Source: Blastococcus saxobsidens (GTDB lineage Bacteria > Actinomycetota > Actinomycetes > Mycobacteriales > Geodermatophilaceae). Taken from it: 64,000 bases of DNA. Within the stretch, counting starts at the first letter, position 1; each line of letters opens with the position of its first letter. The translations under genes and the position numbers were made by a program. This document shows positions 7,471-16,782 of the stretch, one piece after another. The stretch is taken from the NCBI RefSeq assembly GCF_002938435.1, contig NZ_POQT01000001.1:62001-126000 (forward strand), given 5' to 3'. Under the pieces are notes generated by a model. The model worked only from the letters and a program-made list of their open reading frames with translations. It made no database searches and was not told where the DNA came from.

Positions 7471-8097
7471 CTACAGCTCCTCGGCCAGCGCCGCGCGCAT
7501 CACCGCGTCGTCGGCCGGGATGGTGGTGTCCCGGCAGTGGTCGCGCAGCACGGCGCCGAACGTCGGGTAGGCCGACCGGTCCACCCGGCGCTCCGGGTCC
7601 CACAGGCCCGACCGCATGACCGACTTCGGGCACTGGAAGTAGGCCTTCTCCACCTGGAGCACCAGCACCGACAGCGGTGGCTTGCCGAACTCGGTGAGGT
7701 CGACGTCCAGCTCGCCGGGCGCGACCACCGTGGTGGTGCCGTACACGCGCAGCGTCTCGTCGAACCCGGGGACGAAGAACATCAGCGCGGCCCGCGGGTT
7801 GGCCCCGAGGTTGCGCAGGCTGTCGATCCGGTTGTTGCCGAGCCGGTCGGGCAGCGCCAGCCGGTGCTCGTCGAGCACGTGCACGAAGCCGGGCGCCCCG
7901 CCGCGGGGCGACACGTCCGGCCACCCCTCCGCCGAGGCCGTGGCGAGCGTCGCGAACGGGGACAGCCCGATGAACGTCCGGCAGTGGTGGTCGAGGAGGC
8001 CGATCTCCTTGTCGAGCACCCGCTTCGAGGGCGACCGGTAGGCCTCCAGCGCGTCCGGTGCGGGAGGGGCGTCCGGGAGGAGGGTGTCGGGGTCCAC
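7471..8097 (-). CDS. FMN-dependent PPOX-type flavoprotein (MSMEG_1061-like)
   Basis: 208 residues of the pyridoxamine-5'-phosphate-oxidase-like split-barrel fold. FIGLSPFATLATASAEGWPDVSPRGGAPGFV and LALPDRLGNNRIDSL are typical of the FMN-binding subgroup that includes MSMEG_1061. Such proteins reduce varied substrates, and the true substrate is unknown. The C-terminal KAYFQCPKSVMRSGLW is also characteristic of the group. GTG start, six bases after a TACGGT hexamer. Divergent from the thioesterase; the two start codons are 39 bases apart, with both promoters between them. Confidence 0.83.
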   Translation of the reverse strand: MDPDTLLPDAPPAPDALEAYRSPSKRVLDKEIGLLDHHCRTFIGLSPFATLATASAEGWPDVSPRGGAPGFVHVLDEHRLALPDRLGNNRIDSLRNLGANPRAALMFFVPGFDETLRVYGTTTVVAPGELDVDLTEFGKPPLSVLVLQVEKAYFQCPKSVMRSGLWDPERRVDRSAYPTFGAVLRDHCRDTTIPADDAVMRAALAEEL

Positions 8098-8103
8098 GGC
8101 CAG

Positions 8104-8109
8104 ACCGTA
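8104..8109 (-). promoter_or_regulatory. Candidate -10 (TACGGT) for PPOX gene
   Basis: The hexamer ends six bases before the GTG start at 8097; no Shine-Dalgarno is present, so a leaderless start is likely. Confidence 0.4.
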
Positions 8110-8122
8110 GACCGGCCCGCAC

Positions 8123-8128
8123 TACCGT
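8123..8128 (+). promoter_or_regulatory. Candidate -10 (TACCGT) for thioesterase gene
   Basis: TACCGT ends eight bases before the GTG at 8137, a leaderless arrangement. It lies only 13 bases from the opposing hexamer of the PPOX gene. Confidence 0.45.
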
Positions 8129-8136
8129 GGTCGCCC

Positions 8137-8526
8137 GTGCCCGAGGTCTGGAGTTCCCCCGTCCGCTACGTGGAGTGCGACCAGCAGGGAGTCGTCTTCA
8201 ACGCCCACTACCTGGTGTGGGCCGACGAGGCCTCCAACGGGTGGTGGTCCGCCCACGGGCTGACGTGGGACGAGTTGGTCGCCCGCAGCATCGACCCGGT
8301 GGTCAAGGCGAGTTCCCTGGAGTGGGCGGCGTCCGCCCGCTGGGGCGACACCGTCACCGTGGACGCCGACACGGAGAAGGTGGGCCGCACCAGCGTGACC
8401 GTGCGGTTCACCGTGCGCGTGGGCGAGCGGGTGTGCTGCGTCGTCCGCAACACCTACGTCTGCGTCGCGGACGGCGCCGCCACTCCCTGGCCGGACGACG
8501 TCCGGGCGCGGCTCAGCGCGGGCTGA
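8137..8526 (+). CDS. Acyl-CoA thioesterase, 4HBT hotdog family
   Basis: 129 residues, single hotdog domain. [24 protein letters not shown] carries the Asp and the GVV-N-Y-W pattern of 4-hydroxybenzoyl-CoA-type thioesterases; [25 protein letters not shown] is the central strand pair. It hydrolyses acyl- or aryl-CoA in the cytoplasm; the exact substrate is unknown. The start is placed at the GTG after a TACCGT hexamer, because longer in-frame versions have no signal and lie across the PPOX gene. Its last 14 bases overlap the 3' end of the convergent cobQ. Confidence 0.85.
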   Translation: MPEVWSSPVRYVECDQQGVVFNAHYLVWADEASNGWWSAHGLTWDELVARSIDPVVKASSLEWAASARWGDTVTVDADTEKVGRTSVTVRFTVRVGERVCCVVRNTYVCVADGAATPWPDDVRARLSAG

Positions 8527-10018
8527 GCAGCGAGCCCGGCGGCAGCAGCGGCAGACCCGGCGGCGGCCCCGCCTCGATCAGCCGCCACAGCGCGTCGGTG
8601 TCGGCGTGCTCGGCGATCAGGTCACCGAGCCGGTCCAGCCGGGCCTCCCGGACGGCGGCGAAGTCCGTGCCCGGTGCCGGCACGAACCGGCGGCCGGTGG
8701 TCCGGGCGACCTCGCTGAGGAAGGCCCGCCGGAACCCGTCGTTCTCCAGCGCCCCGTGCCACGTCGTCCCGAACACCGAGCCGGCCCGCGCTCCGTCGAG
8801 GAACGGCTCGGCGTCGTCGTCGACGGTCACGATGCCGTGGTGGATCTCGTAGCCGGCCACCCGCTCGCCGAGCGCCGTCCCCACCGGCCGGCCCAGCGTC
8901 TTCTCCCGCGCGAACCGCACGTCGGCCGGCAGCAGCCCCAGGCCCGGGACCGTACCGGCGCCGGACTCGACCTCGTCGGTGATCGTGCGGGCCAGCATCT
9001 GGTGCCCGCCGCAGATGCCGAGCACCGGCGTGCCGTCGGCCGCCCGGCGGGCGACGGCCTCGGCCAGCCCCGTCGACCGCAGCCAGCCGAGATCGGCGAC
9101 GGTCGCCCGGGAGCCGGGCAGCACGACCAGGTCGGCGTCGGCCAGCTCCTCCGGCCGGGTGGCGTAGCGGACCAGGACGCCGGGCTCGGCGGCGAGCGCG
9201 TCCAGGTCGGTGAAGTTCGACAGCCGGGGGAGCCGGGCGACCGACACCCGCAGGACGTCCTCGCCGTGCGGCGGGCCGCCCGAGGAGACGCCGGTGGGCA
9301 CGCCCAGGGAGTCCTCGACGTCGATCTCCAGGCCGCCCAGCCAGGGGAGCACGCCCAACGTCGGCCGCCCGGTCAGGCGCGCGAGCTCCACCAGGCCGGG
9401 CTCGAGCAGCCGGACGTCGCCGCGGAACTTGTTGACCAGGAACCCGGCCACCAGTCGCTGGTCGGCCGGCGGCATCAGGGCGACCGTCCCGTACAGGGCG
9501 GGGAAGACGCCTCCGCGGTCGATGTCGCCCACCACGAGGACGGGCAGGCCCGCCGCGGTGGCCAGGCCCATGTTGGCGATGTCGTCGGCGCGCAGGTTGA
9601 TCTCGGTGGGGGAGCCGGCGCCCTCGCAGACGACGACGTCGAAGCGCGACCGCAGGTCGGCCAGGCAGCTGAGCACCTGCTCCAGCAGCGCGGCCTTGCG
9701 CGGCCGGTAGGACAACGCGGTCACCTCGCCCACCGCGCGGCCGAGGACGACCACCTGACTGGAGTTGTCGCCGCCGGGCTTGAGCAGCACCGGGTTCATC
9801 GCCGCCTCGGGCTCCACCCGCGCGGCGGCGGCCTGCATCACCTGCGCCCGGCCGATCTCCGCGCCGTCGGCGGTGACCATCGAGTTGTTGCTCATGTTCT
9901 GCGCCTTGAACGGCGCCACCGAGACGCCCTGGCGCACCAGCCAGCGGCAGATCCCAGCCGTGACCACCGACTTCCCGGCGTCGGACGTGGTGCCCGCGAC
10001 GAGCAGCGATCCGCTCAC
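8513..10018 (-). CDS. cobQ: Cobyric acid synthase
   Basis: 501 residues, full length. It amidates the b, d, e and g carboxylates of adenosyl-cobyrinic acid a,c-diamide. The N-terminal dethiobiotin-synthetase-like domain has GTTSDAGKS at 9-17 and KAQNMSNNS at 38-46; the C-terminal type-1 glutamine amidotransferase domain has C336 in LGICGGHQM and H421 in WHGALEN. GTG start overlaps the stop of the upstream acyltransferase by four bases (GTGA), so the two are probably co-transcribed and coupled. Part of the dispersed cobalamin set (cysG, cobC, cobD) on this strand. Confidence 0.95.
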   Translation of the reverse strand: MSGSLLVAGTTSDAGKSVVTAGICRWLVRQGVSVAPFKAQNMSNNSMVTADGAEIGRAQVMQAAAARVEPEAAMNPVLLKPGGDNSSQVVVLGRAVGEVTALSYRPRKAALLEQVLSCLADLRSRFDVVVCEGAGSPTEINLRADDIANMGLATAAGLPVLVVGDIDRGGVFPALYGTVALMPPADQRLVAGFLVNKFRGDVRLLEPGLVELARLTGRPTLGVLPWLGGLEIDVEDSLGVPTGVSSGGPPHGEDVLRVSVARLPRLSNFTDLDALAAEPGVLVRYATRPEELADADLVVLPGSRATVADLGWLRSTGLAEAVARRAADGTPVLGICGGHQMLARTITDEVESGAGTVPGLGLLPADVRFAREKTLGRPVGTALGERVAGYEIHHGIVTVDDDAEPFLDGARAGSVFGTTWHGALENDGFRRAFLSEVARTTGRRFVPAPGTDFAAVREARLDRLGDLIAEHADTDALWRLIEAGPPPGLPLLPPGSLLSPR

Positions 10019-10710
10019 GCGGCGGCGCCCGGTGCCTCCCAGCCGGCCTTCTCCTGGCCGGAGAGCTCCGCGATCGCGACCATGATCCGGTCGGTGACCT
10101 CGCGACGGGCCCGGCCGTTGCCGGCCTTGCCGCGGTGCTCGGGGAAGGTCATCGGTTCGCCGAAGGTGATCGTGAAGCGGCGCGGCCACGGCCAGCGCGC
10201 CCCGACCGGCTGGATGCGGTCGGTGCCGATGACCCCGACGGGCACCACGGGGCAGTCCGCGGTCAACGCCAGCCACGCCACGCCGGTCTTGCCGCGGGCC
10301 AGCCGGCCGTCCCGCGAGCGCGTGCCCTCCGGGTAGATGCCGAACCCGCCGCCGGCGCGCAGCACCGACATCGCGGTGTCCAACGCCGCCTGGGCGGCGC
10401 GGTGGGTGCCCCGTTCGACCGGCAGGGCGCCGAGGGCCGTGAAGAGCGTGCGGATCAGCCAACCGCGAACCCCGGACCCGGTGAAGTACTCGGCCTTGGC
10501 GAGGTAGCCCACCCGGCGCGGGGCCATGAGCGGGATGGCGATGCTGTCGATGAAGGACAGGTGGTTGCTGGCGATGATGAACGGGCCGCTGACCGGCACG
10601 TTCTCCTTGCCGGTCACCCGCGGGCGGCAGAGCAGGAACAGGGGGCGGAGGATCAGGCGGGCGATGAGGTAGACCACGGGACGCGTCCCCTTCCGGGCAC
10701 TTCGGTGCAT
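10015..10710 (-). CDS. plsC: 1-acyl-sn-glycerol-3-phosphate acyltransferase family protein
   Basis: 231 residues. The HX4D motif is H50-L-S-F-I-D55 and is followed by the EGTRSRDG block typical of the PlsC superfamily. An N-terminal hydrophobic stretch ([15 protein letters not shown]) suggests membrane attachment. It probably transfers an acyl chain in phospholipid or glycolipid synthesis. Start chosen at the ATG giving MHRSARKG, because the 23 extra residues upstream are not family-like. The stop overlaps the cobQ start, an unusual pairing that suggests shared transcription rather than shared pathway. Confidence 0.85.
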   Translation of the reverse strand: MHRSARKGTRPVVYLIARLILRPLFLLCRPRVTGKENVPVSGPFIIASNHLSFIDSIAIPLMAPRRVGYLAKAEYFTGSGVRGWLIRTLFTALGALPVERGTHRAAQAALDTAMSVLRAGGGFGIYPEGTRSRDGRLARGKTGVAWLALTADCPVVPVGVIGTDRIQPVGARWPWPRRFTITFGEPMTFPEHRGKAGNGRARREVTDRIMVAIAELSGQEKAGWEAPGAAA

Positions 10711-10779
10711 GCCGGCGGCAGCTCCCGCATTGTTCCGAACGACCGACCACGGGACCCACCCAGGGCAGCCGCGGAGCAC

Positions 10780-11493
10780 TCAGTGCATCGGCCGCGCGGG
10801 TGGGCAGGCATCGCGCAGGATCGCCGCCAGGTCGCCCGGGAGCCGGGCGTGGCCGGCTGCCGAGCCGGTGAGCGCCGCGGCGACGTCACGCACCTTGCGG
10901 TGGGTGTGGCTGGACATGTGCGCCAGCAGGTCGAACGCCGTCTGCTCGCCGCAGTGGGTGAGCAGCATCAGGATGCCCTTCGCCTGCTCGATGACCGCCC
11001 GGCTGGCCATGGCCGTCCTCAACTGCGCGATCTCGGTCTGCAGCGCCTCGGCGTGCCCGGCGACGGGATCGGCCGGCCGTGCCCCGGTGACGTCGGCGCA
11101 GACGCCCTCCACGCCGCGCACGGCTCCGCCCTCGCCGTGCACGGGCTCGCCCAGCAGGACGACCGCCCGCTGGCCCCGCGTGGGATGCAGGACGCGGGTC
11201 TCCAGGGCGAACGTCCGCCCGTCGGCGCAGGCGGCTCCGAGCGCGTCGCGCACCCGGGCGACGTCGTCGGGGTGCTGGGCGTCCAGGAGGGTCTCGGTGC
11301 AGGGCTCGACCGCCGAGTCGAGGCCGAGCAGCCGGCGCATCTCCGGCGACCACCACCAGCTGCCGGTGGTGGCGTCGAACCGGTAGCGCCCGGTCGGCGG
11401 GCCGGCCGCTCGGCGGTCGACCGAGCGGGTGCGCGCGGTGCTGCTGGGCGTGCGGGGGGCCGGCCGGTGGAGGGGGAATGCCGGTGACGACAT
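10780..11493 (-). CDS. PAS and ANTAR domain regulator
   Basis: 237 residues. Residues ~36-145 form a PAS-like sensor ([23 protein letters not shown], then a PAC-like GVCADVT). Residues ~155-220 form an ANTAR RNA-binding domain ([17 protein letters not shown], then the conserved A-FDLL-H-S helix). ANTAR proteins bind paired stem-loops in nascent RNA and prevent termination; this one resembles the PAS-ANTAR proteins common in soil actinobacteria. GAGGAG eight bases before the ATG supports the start. No histidine kinase or target operon is adjacent. The first ~30 residues are low-complexity. Confidence 0.85.
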   Translation of the reverse strand: MSSPAFPLHRPAPRTPSSTARTRSVDRRAAGPPTGRYRFDATTGSWWWSPEMRRLLGLDSAVEPCTETLLDAQHPDDVARVRDALGAACADGRTFALETRVLHPTRGQRAVVLLGEPVHGEGGAVRGVEGVCADVTGARPADPVAGHAEALQTEIAQLRTAMASRAVIEQAKGILMLLTHCGEQTAFDLLAHMSSHTHRKVRDVAAALTGSAAGHARLPGDLAAILRDACPPARPMH

Positions 11494-11709
11494 GGGAGTA
11501 CTCCTCGGTGCAGCGTGCCGGTTGATCCGGCAGGGCCCCACCGCCGTGTCTTGGACGGCGTGCACCGCCGGTCCTCCCGGACCGGCCGCTCCGCTGCGCG
11601 CGACATTACGTCCGGCGCGAGGCTCCGGCAGCTCTCGACCGCACGTCGCCGCGACTCGTGGCGGGAGAACTCGTGTCGTGACCGTGCGTCCCTTCGCGGA
11701 CGCCGTGCG

Positions 11710-12657
11710 TCAGGTCCGGCGCATCCGTGCCAGTACGGCCAGGGTCGCGGCGGCGAGCCAGACGGCGCGGGACAGCCGGGTCGCGCGGGCGATGTCCGCC
11801 GGCTGCGGGGTGCGGCCGTCCCCGAGCGGCGGCCGGTCCTCGACGCGGGTGCCGTACACGTTGCGCCCGCCCAGCCGCAGGTCCAACGCACCCGCCAGGG
11901 ACGCCTCGCACCGCCCGGCGTTCGGGCTGGGGTGTGCGGCGCCGTCCCGGTGCCAGGTGCGCCACGCGCCGGCAGCCGAGCCCCCGGCCAGCGGTGCGCA
12001 GGCGACGGTCAGGGTCGCGGTGAGGCGGGCGGGCAGCCAGTTGGCGACGTCGTCCGCGCGGGCCGATGCCCAGCCGAACCGTTCGTACCGGCGCGACCGG
12101 TGGCCGACCATCGCGTCGAGCGTGTTGACCGCTCGGTAGCCCAGCAGCCCGGGCAGACCGGCGACGGCGCCCCAGAACAACGGTGCGACGGCGGCGTCGC
12201 AGGCGTTCTCCGCGACGGACTCCACGGTGGCCCGCGCCAGGCCCGCCTCGTCGAGGTGGCGCGGGTCCCGCCCGGCCAGGCTGGGGAGGACGGCCCGTGC
12301 GGCGACGACGTCCCCCGCCGCCAGCGCGTCGTGCATCCGGCCGGCCGTCCGGCCCAGCGACGTGCCGCCCAGCACCGCCCAGGTCGCCGCCGCGGTGAGC
12401 ACCGTGCGAGCGGCGGGGTGCCCGCGGGTGGCCTGATCCGCCGTCGCTCCCAGGGCGGCGGTGCTCCCCACCAGCACCAGCCAGTGCCCGGCTCCGGCAG
12501 CGCGCGAATCCCGCCAGGACCGCCGCTCGAGCGCCGCCGCGAGGCTGCCGAAGCCCGCGACCGGGTGCCATCGGCGGGGATCGGCCAGGGCCACATCGGC
12601 GAGCGCGCCGAGGGCCAGACCGGCCGCGGTGGCGGCGTCGGGACGGGGGAGGGGCAC
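11710..12657 (-). CDS. cobD: Adenosylcobinamide-phosphate synthase
   Basis: About 315 residues of the CobD/CbiB membrane family, which attaches aminopropanol (phosphate) to adenosylcobyric acid. Family hallmarks are DPRRWHPVAGFG near the N-terminus, ESVAENACDAAVAPLFWGAVAGLPG in the middle and RADDVANWLPARLTA before the C-terminal region. Several hydrophobic helices place it in the membrane. The GTG at 12657 is preferred over the more upstream ATG at 12726, whose codon overlaps the divergent def start and adds a non-family basic extension. Confidence 0.9.
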   Translation of the reverse strand: MPLPRPDAATAAGLALGALADVALADPRRWHPVAGFGSLAAALERRSWRDSRAAGAGHWLVLVGSTAALGATADQATRGHPAARTVLTAAATWAVLGGTSLGRTAGRMHDALAAGDVVAARAVLPSLAGRDPRHLDEAGLARATVESVAENACDAAVAPLFWGAVAGLPGLLGYRAVNTLDAMVGHRSRRYERFGWASARADDVANWLPARLTATLTVACAPLAGGSAAGAWRTWHRDGAAHPSPNAGRCEASLAGALDLRLGGRNVYGTRVEDRPPLGDGRTPQPADIARATRLSRAVWLAAATLAVLARMRRT

Positions 12658-12710
12658 CGCGACATGGTGCCAAGCCGCCGGCGGGAGGCGCCGTCGGCCA
12701 CCCACCTCCC

Positions 12711-12716
12711 TAGGAT
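12711..12716 (+). promoter_or_regulatory. Candidate -10 (TAGGAT) for def
   Basis: TAGGAT ends eight bases before the def ATG with no Shine-Dalgarno between them; a leaderless promoter is likely. Confidence 0.5.
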
Positions 12717-12724
12717 CGGTGGCC

Positions 12725-13282
12725 ATGCGCCTGTTCGGCCGTTACGACGGCGTCGCCCGGCCGATCGTCACCTACGGCAGCGACCCGGTCCTGCACCGGC
12801 GGTGCGCCGAGGTCACCGTGTTCGACGACGGCCTGCGGCGGCTGGTGCTCGACATGTTCGCCAGCATGGAGGCCGCCGACGGCGTGGGCCTGGCCGCGAA
12901 CCAGATCGGCGTCGACGCGCGCGTGTTCGTCATCGACTGCCCGGACGCCGACGGCGAGGACGTCGTCGGCTACGTCGTCAACCCGGTGCTGACTGTGCTC
13001 GACCCGGTGGGGGACGACCCCGCCGAGGAGGTCACCGAGGAGGGCTGCCTCTCGGTGCCCGGCCCGTACGCGGAGCTGCCCCGGGCGTTCCGCGCCCGCG
13101 TGGACGGCGTCGACCTGCACGGCGACGCGGTGGGCATCGAGGCCACCGGGATGGCGGCCCGCTGCCTGCAGCACGAGGTGGACCACCTGAACGGCACCGT
13201 GTACGTCGACCGGCTGCCGGAGGACCTGCGCGACCGGCTGCTGGCCGAGGCCGCCGGCCCGGGCGGGGACCTCCCGGCCTGA
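12725..13282 (+). CDS. def: Peptide deformylase
   Basis: 185 residues. It removes the N-formyl group from new proteins. All three motifs are present: GVGLAANQIG (53-62), EGCLSVPG with metal ligand C108, and QHEVDHLNG with H150, E151 and H154. Divergent from cobD. The likely promoter lies eight bases upstream, so translation probably starts on a leaderless message. Downstream is a short hairpin and then a glgC-like gene. Confidence 0.95.
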   Translation: MRLFGRYDGVARPIVTYGSDPVLHRRCAEVTVFDDGLRRLVLDMFASMEAADGVGLAANQIGVDARVFVIDCPDADGEDVVGYVVNPVLTVLDPVGDDPAEEVTEEGCLSVPGPYAELPRAFRARVDGVDLHGDAVGIEATGMAARCLQHEVDHLNGTVYVDRLPEDLRDRLLAEAAGPGGDLPA

Positions 13283-13308
13283 TCGGCCGGCGCGCGGCGG
13301 ATAAGGGG

Positions 13309-13322
13309 CCCCCTCCCGGGGG
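13309..13322 (+). terminator. Short GC hairpin after def
   Basis: CCCCC-TCCC-GGGGG stem-loop in the gap between def and the glgC-like gene. It has no T-run, so termination is only a possibility. Confidence 0.3.
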
Positions 13323-13354
13323 TGTGCGACGTCCGCGGCGGGTAGCGGGAGCCC

Positions 13355-14533
13355 ATGGCGCTTCCCCGCATCCTCGTGCTCGTGCTCGCCGGTGGCGCGG
13401 GAGGTCGTCTCGAGCTGCTCACCGAGCAGCGAGCGAAGCCCGCGGTGCCCTTCGCCGGGGTCTACCGGCTCATCGACTTCCCGCTGAGCAACTGCCAGAA
13501 CTCGCAGCTCTCCGACGTCTGGGTGTCCATCCAGTTCCACCCGACGTCGCTGCACGAGCACCTGGCCAACGGGCGCCCGTGGGACCTGGACCGCACCACC
13601 GGCGGCCTGATGACCCTCCCGCCGTACCGGGGCACCGAGCGCGGCGGCTGGAACACCGGCACGGCGGACTCCCTGTGGCGGCAGGCCGAGCTGATCCGCG
13701 AGTACGAGGCCGACGCGCTGGTCGTCGTGAGCGCCGACGCGGTCTACAAGCTGGACTACCGGGACGTCGTCGACGCCCACCTGGGCTCCGGTGCCGAGGT
13801 GACGATGGTGACCACCGAGGTGGCGGCCGACGACGCCCCGCGCTACGGGATCGTGGAGGTCGGCGAGGGCGACCGGGTCACCGGCTACGCCTACAAGCCC
13901 GACGAGCCGGCGACGACGACGGCCACCAACGAGGTGTTCGTCTTCTCCCCGGGGCCCACGCTGGACCGGCTCGAGGCGCTCGGCGCCGACGTCGGCGAGG
14001 AGGGCCTGGAGGACCTGGGCACCCACCTGCTGCCGGCGCAGACGAAGGACGGGCTGGCCCGCGCGTACCCGCTGGACGGCTACTGGCGCGACGTCGGCAC
14101 GGTCGAGTCCTACTGGCGGACGCACCGGGAGTTCCTCGACGAGGAGCCGCCGCTGGACCTCGACGACCCGCGCTGGCCGGTGCACACCCGGGGCGGGCGG
14201 CACAGCGCGGCCCGGGTGCTGGACGACGGGCAGATCGAGAACAGCCTGCTCTCCGGTGGCACCCGCGTCTCCGGCAACGTGCGCGGGTCGGTGCTCTCCC
14301 CGGGCGTGCACGTCGAGCGAGGGGCGACCGTCGTCGACTCGGTGCTGCTGCCGGGCACGCGGGTGCGCGCCGGCGCGACGGTCACCCGCGCGGTGCTCGA
14401 CGACGGCGTCGACGTCGGTGCGGGTGCCTCGGTGGGCGGCGACGGCGACATCACCCTCGTGGGGCGTGCCGCGCGGGTGGCCGACGGGACCGAGCTCTCC
14501 GCCGGGGCGCGGTACCCCGAGCCGGAGGAGTGA
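13355..14533 (+). CDS. glgC: Glucose-1-phosphate adenylyltransferase-like protein
   Basis: 392 residues. The N-terminal nucleotidyltransferase domain begins LVLAGGAGGRL and has RAKPAVPFAGVYRLIDFPLSNC and NTGTADSLWRQ; the C-terminal part (~300-380) is a left-handed beta-helix of hexapeptide repeats. GlgC makes ADP-glucose for glycogen. The first loop is GGAGG where many GlgC proteins have GG[RE]G[TK], and sequence between the two domains differs from [15 protein letters not shown] enzymes, so substrate (ADP- versus other NDP-glucose) is not certain. No other glycogen gene is in the window. Confidence 0.85.
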   Translation: MALPRILVLVLAGGAGGRLELLTEQRAKPAVPFAGVYRLIDFPLSNCQNSQLSDVWVSIQFHPTSLHEHLANGRPWDLDRTTGGLMTLPPYRGTERGGWNTGTADSLWRQAELIREYEADALVVVSADAVYKLDYRDVVDAHLGSGAEVTMVTTEVAADDAPRYGIVEVGEGDRVTGYAYKPDEPATTTATNEVFVFSPGPTLDRLEALGADVGEEGLEDLGTHLLPAQTKDGLARAYPLDGYWRDVGTVESYWRTHREFLDEEPPLDLDDPRWPVHTRGGRHSAARVLDDGQIENSLLSGGTRVSGNVRGSVLSPGVHVERGATVVDSVLLPGTRVRAGATVTRAVLDDGVDVGAGASVGGDGDITLVGRAARVADGTELSAGARYPEPEE

Positions 14534-14573
14534 GCCCGGGAAGCGGCGGGACCGTGCCCGCGTTGGGGCGGGC

Positions 14574-14903
14574 ATGACAAGGCCGTTCCAGCTCGATCTG
14601 CACTCGGAGTTCCTCCGGGCCGACCTCCTCCTCAACATCGGTCAGCCGGCCGAGGCCGCGCGCATCCTGCAGGCCGTGGTCGACGCCGAGCCGCGCAACG
14701 AGGCGGCCCTGGAGCTGCTGGCACGCGCCTACTACGGCTCCGCGCAGCTGACCCGCGCCGAGGAGGCGCTGACCCGGCTCGTCGAGCTGTCGCCGTCCGA
14801 CGGGTGGGCCCGCCGCGCCCTGGCGCGCACGCTGGAGCGGCTCAGCCGGGGACCCGAGGCGACCGCGCACCACCGGATGGCCGACGCGCTCGGCGCCGGC
14901 TGA
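14574..14903 (+). CDS. Tetratricopeptide repeat protein
   Basis: 109 residues made of about two and a half TPR units: RADLLLNIGQPAEAARILQAVVDAEP, then NEAALELLARAYYGSAQLTRAEEALTRLVELSP, then a closing helix. TPR proteins are scaffolds for protein contacts; no partner is obvious. It follows the glgC-like gene by 40 bases on the same strand and may share its transcript. The preceding GGGGCGGGC is a weak ribosome-binding site. Confidence 0.78.
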   Translation: MTRPFQLDLHSEFLRADLLLNIGQPAEAARILQAVVDAEPRNEAALELLARAYYGSAQLTRAEEALTRLVELSPSDGWARRALARTLERLSRGPEATAHHRMADALGAG

Positions 14904-14914
14904 GGCGGGCGCGC

Positions 14915-15829
14915 TCAGCCCAGCAGGTCCGCCAGGGCCTCGTCGAGGTCGGGGTGCCGCCAGCGGTACCCCGCCTCGGCGAGCGTGCGGGAGACCACCC
15001 GGCGCCCAGCCAGCGCGAGCGCCGGATCGGTCCGCAGCAGCACCGCGCCCACCCGCACCAGCGGCGCAGGGGTGGGGGGCGCGGCAGGCCGGTGGAGGGC
15101 CCGGCGCAGGGCCGCCATGAGCTCGGCGTTGCGCACCGGGTTCGGGGAGCTGGCCACCAGCACCCCCGACAGCGGCGGCGCGGGCACGTCGTCGTCCACC
15201 CCGAGCGCCCACCGGGTGATCGCCAGCCAGTCCTCGACGTGCAGCCAGCTGGTCCGCTGCCGGCCGCTGCCGACCCGGCCGCCCAGGCCCCAGCGGGCCA
15301 GGCCGGCCAGCCGGTCCAGGGCGGGCGTGTCCCGGTCCAGCACGACGCTGGTGCGCAGCATCACCTGGCGCTCGGCGGGGGCGCCGGCCGCGGCGGCCTC
15401 CCAGGCCCGGGCCACGTCGACCATCTGCGGTGGCCCGTCGCCGGGTGGTGAACCCTCGTCGAGCAGCGCCTCGCCGGCGTCCCCGTGGATCGCGGTGGTG
15501 CTGGCCTGCAGCCAGACCGGCACCGGGACGCCGAGCTGCTCGGCCGCCCCGCGCAAGGCCAGGGTCGGCTCGACCCGCGAACGGGTGAGCAGCTCCCGGT
15601 TCCGCGCGGTCGGCCGCCGGTCGACCAGCTCCCCGGCGAGGTTGACCACGGCGGAGCCCGCGAGCTCGGTGGCCCACGGCCCGACCGTGCGGCCGTCCCA
15701 CCGCACCTGCCGGTGACCGCCCGGCCGCGGGGTGCGGCTCAGCACGACGACGTCGTGCCCGCGGGCGGCGAGGTCGTCGCAGAGCCGGCGGCCCAGCGCG
15801 CCGGAACCGCCGGCGACCACGACCTTCAC
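14915..15829 (-). CDS. TIGR01777/YfcH-family NAD-dependent epimerase-like protein
   Basis: 304 residues of the extended SDR superfamily. The nucleotide-binding loop is GGSGALGRRL at 7-16, followed by VVNLAGE and RTSVVLDRD. The C-terminal ~50 residues (LVRVGAVLLRTDPALALAGRRVVSRTLAEAGYRWRHPDLDEAL) match the DUF1731 extension typical of the TIGR01777 group. The catalytic role is unproven; members are near cell-division or lipid genes in various bacteria. Convergent with the TPR gene; the two stops are 11 bases apart. Confidence 0.87.
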   Translation of the reverse strand: MKVVVAGGSGALGRRLCDDLAARGHDVVVLSRTPRPGGHRQVRWDGRTVGPWATELAGSAVVNLAGELVDRRPTARNRELLTRSRVEPTLALRGAAEQLGVPVPVWLQASTTAIHGDAGEALLDEGSPPGDGPPQMVDVARAWEAAAAGAPAERQVMLRTSVVLDRDTPALDRLAGLARWGLGGRVGSGRQRTSWLHVEDWLAITRWALGVDDDVPAPPLSGVLVASSPNPVRNAELMAALRRALHRPAAPPTPAPLVRVGAVLLRTDPALALAGRRVVSRTLAEAGYRWRHPDLDEALADLLG

Positions 15830-15915
15830 CGCGCGGCCGGGAAGCTGGGGGAGGCGGTCACGCGGTGATCATGCCGGAGCCGGGGTGCGGGCCGGGGCTC
15901 TGGGAGCATGGGGCC

Positions 15916-16410
15916 ATGACCCGCCGCACCGTGCCCGGGGCGTTCCTCGCCCTGTCCCTGTTCCTGCCCCTCACCGCCTGCGGGGAGGACGACGCGGCGC
16001 CGGCATCGTCGGGCGCGGAGGTCGTCACCACCGACCTGTCGGTCGCCCCGGAGGTGCCCGCGTCGGACGAGGAGCCGCCGACCGACCTGGTCATCGACGA
16101 CGTCGTCGTCGGCGAGGGTGACGAGGCCGTGTCCGGCAGCACCGTCGAGGTCAAGTACGTGGGCGCCTTCTACGAGACCGGGGAGGAGTTCGACTCCTCC
16201 TGGAGCCGGGGCGAGGACACGACGCTGCCGGTGACCCTGGGGTCCGGCGGGGTCATCCCCGGCTTCGACCAGGGCATCACCGGCATGCAGGAGGGCGGAC
16301 GGCGGATGGTGACCATCCCCAGCGAGCTCGGCTACGGCGCGGGTGGGGCCGGCCCGATCCCCGGCGACGCCACCCTCGTCTTCGTCATCGACCTCGTCGA
16401 CGTGAGCTGA
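15916..16410 (+). CDS. FKBP-type peptidyl-prolyl isomerase lipoprotein
   Basis: 164 residues. A signal peptide ends in a lipobox (LPLTAC, Cys ~22), so the mature protein should be anchored on the outer face of the membrane. An acidic, Ser/Pro-rich linker leads to an FKBP domain (~60-164): VKYVGAFYETGEEFDSSW, GGVIPGFDQGITGMQEGGRR and IPSELGYGAGG. It should assist folding of secreted proteins. The start was placed at the ATG that gives a proper signal peptide rather than one further upstream. Confidence 0.92.
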   Translation: MTRRTVPGAFLALSLFLPLTACGEDDAAPASSGAEVVTTDLSVAPEVPASDEEPPTDLVIDDVVVGEGDEAVSGSTVEVKYVGAFYETGEEFDSSWSRGEDTTLPVTLGSGGVIPGFDQGITGMQEGGRRMVTIPSELGYGAGGAGPIPGDATLVFVIDLVDVS

Positions 16411-16543
16411 CCAGCACGGACCACCGTCCCGGCCCAACCGGAGAGGGTCCGCCGGCCTCCGCGCGGTGACGGCACGCCGGTGATCGTTCCGTCCGGTCTC
16501 CGCCACCGCATCGGTGCCGCCCCCGATGGGCACCGGGGTCCCC

Positions 16544-16747
16544 ATGAGCATTCTGGGAAGACTGATGGGTACCGCGGAGACCGCAGCCCGAGGCGCGGCC
16601 CGGGGTGGACGCACGACCGGACGACCGGGGCGGGGCATGGGCCGCGCCACGACCGCCGGCCGGGGGATGAGTCGCGGTCGCGGGGTGCCTGCCGCCTCCG
16701 GCGGCGGTCTCGGCCGCATCGTGGGCGGACTCCTCCGCCGCCGCTGA
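16544..16747 (+). CDS. Small Gly/Arg-rich protein, function unknown
   Basis: 67 residues from the ATG giving MSILGRLMGTAETAARG; the rest is Gly/Arg-rich low complexity (GRPGRGMGRATTAGRGMSRGRG) ending GGGLGRIVGGLLRRR. An in-frame ATG at 16514 would lengthen it. Coding is supported only by an open frame with GC-rich third positions, so it could be spurious. RGG-like composition is seen in RNA-binding tails, but no function is claimed. Confidence 0.35.
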   Translation: MSILGRLMGTAETAARGAARGGRTTGRPGRGMGRATTAGRGMSRGRGVPAASGGGLGRIVGGLLRRR

Positions 16748-16782
16748 CGCAGAGCTGACGTGCCGGCCATCCGGCCGGCACG

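Noticed and set aside
12658-12726. ATG at 12726 as the cobD start
   Set aside because: It overlaps the def start codon and adds a basic non-family extension; the GTG at 12657 fits CobD better.
11515-14577. A 1020-residue plus-strand ORF
   Set aside because: It is a shadow frame across cobD, def and glgC; composition is Arg/Gly-rich and no domain is recognisable.
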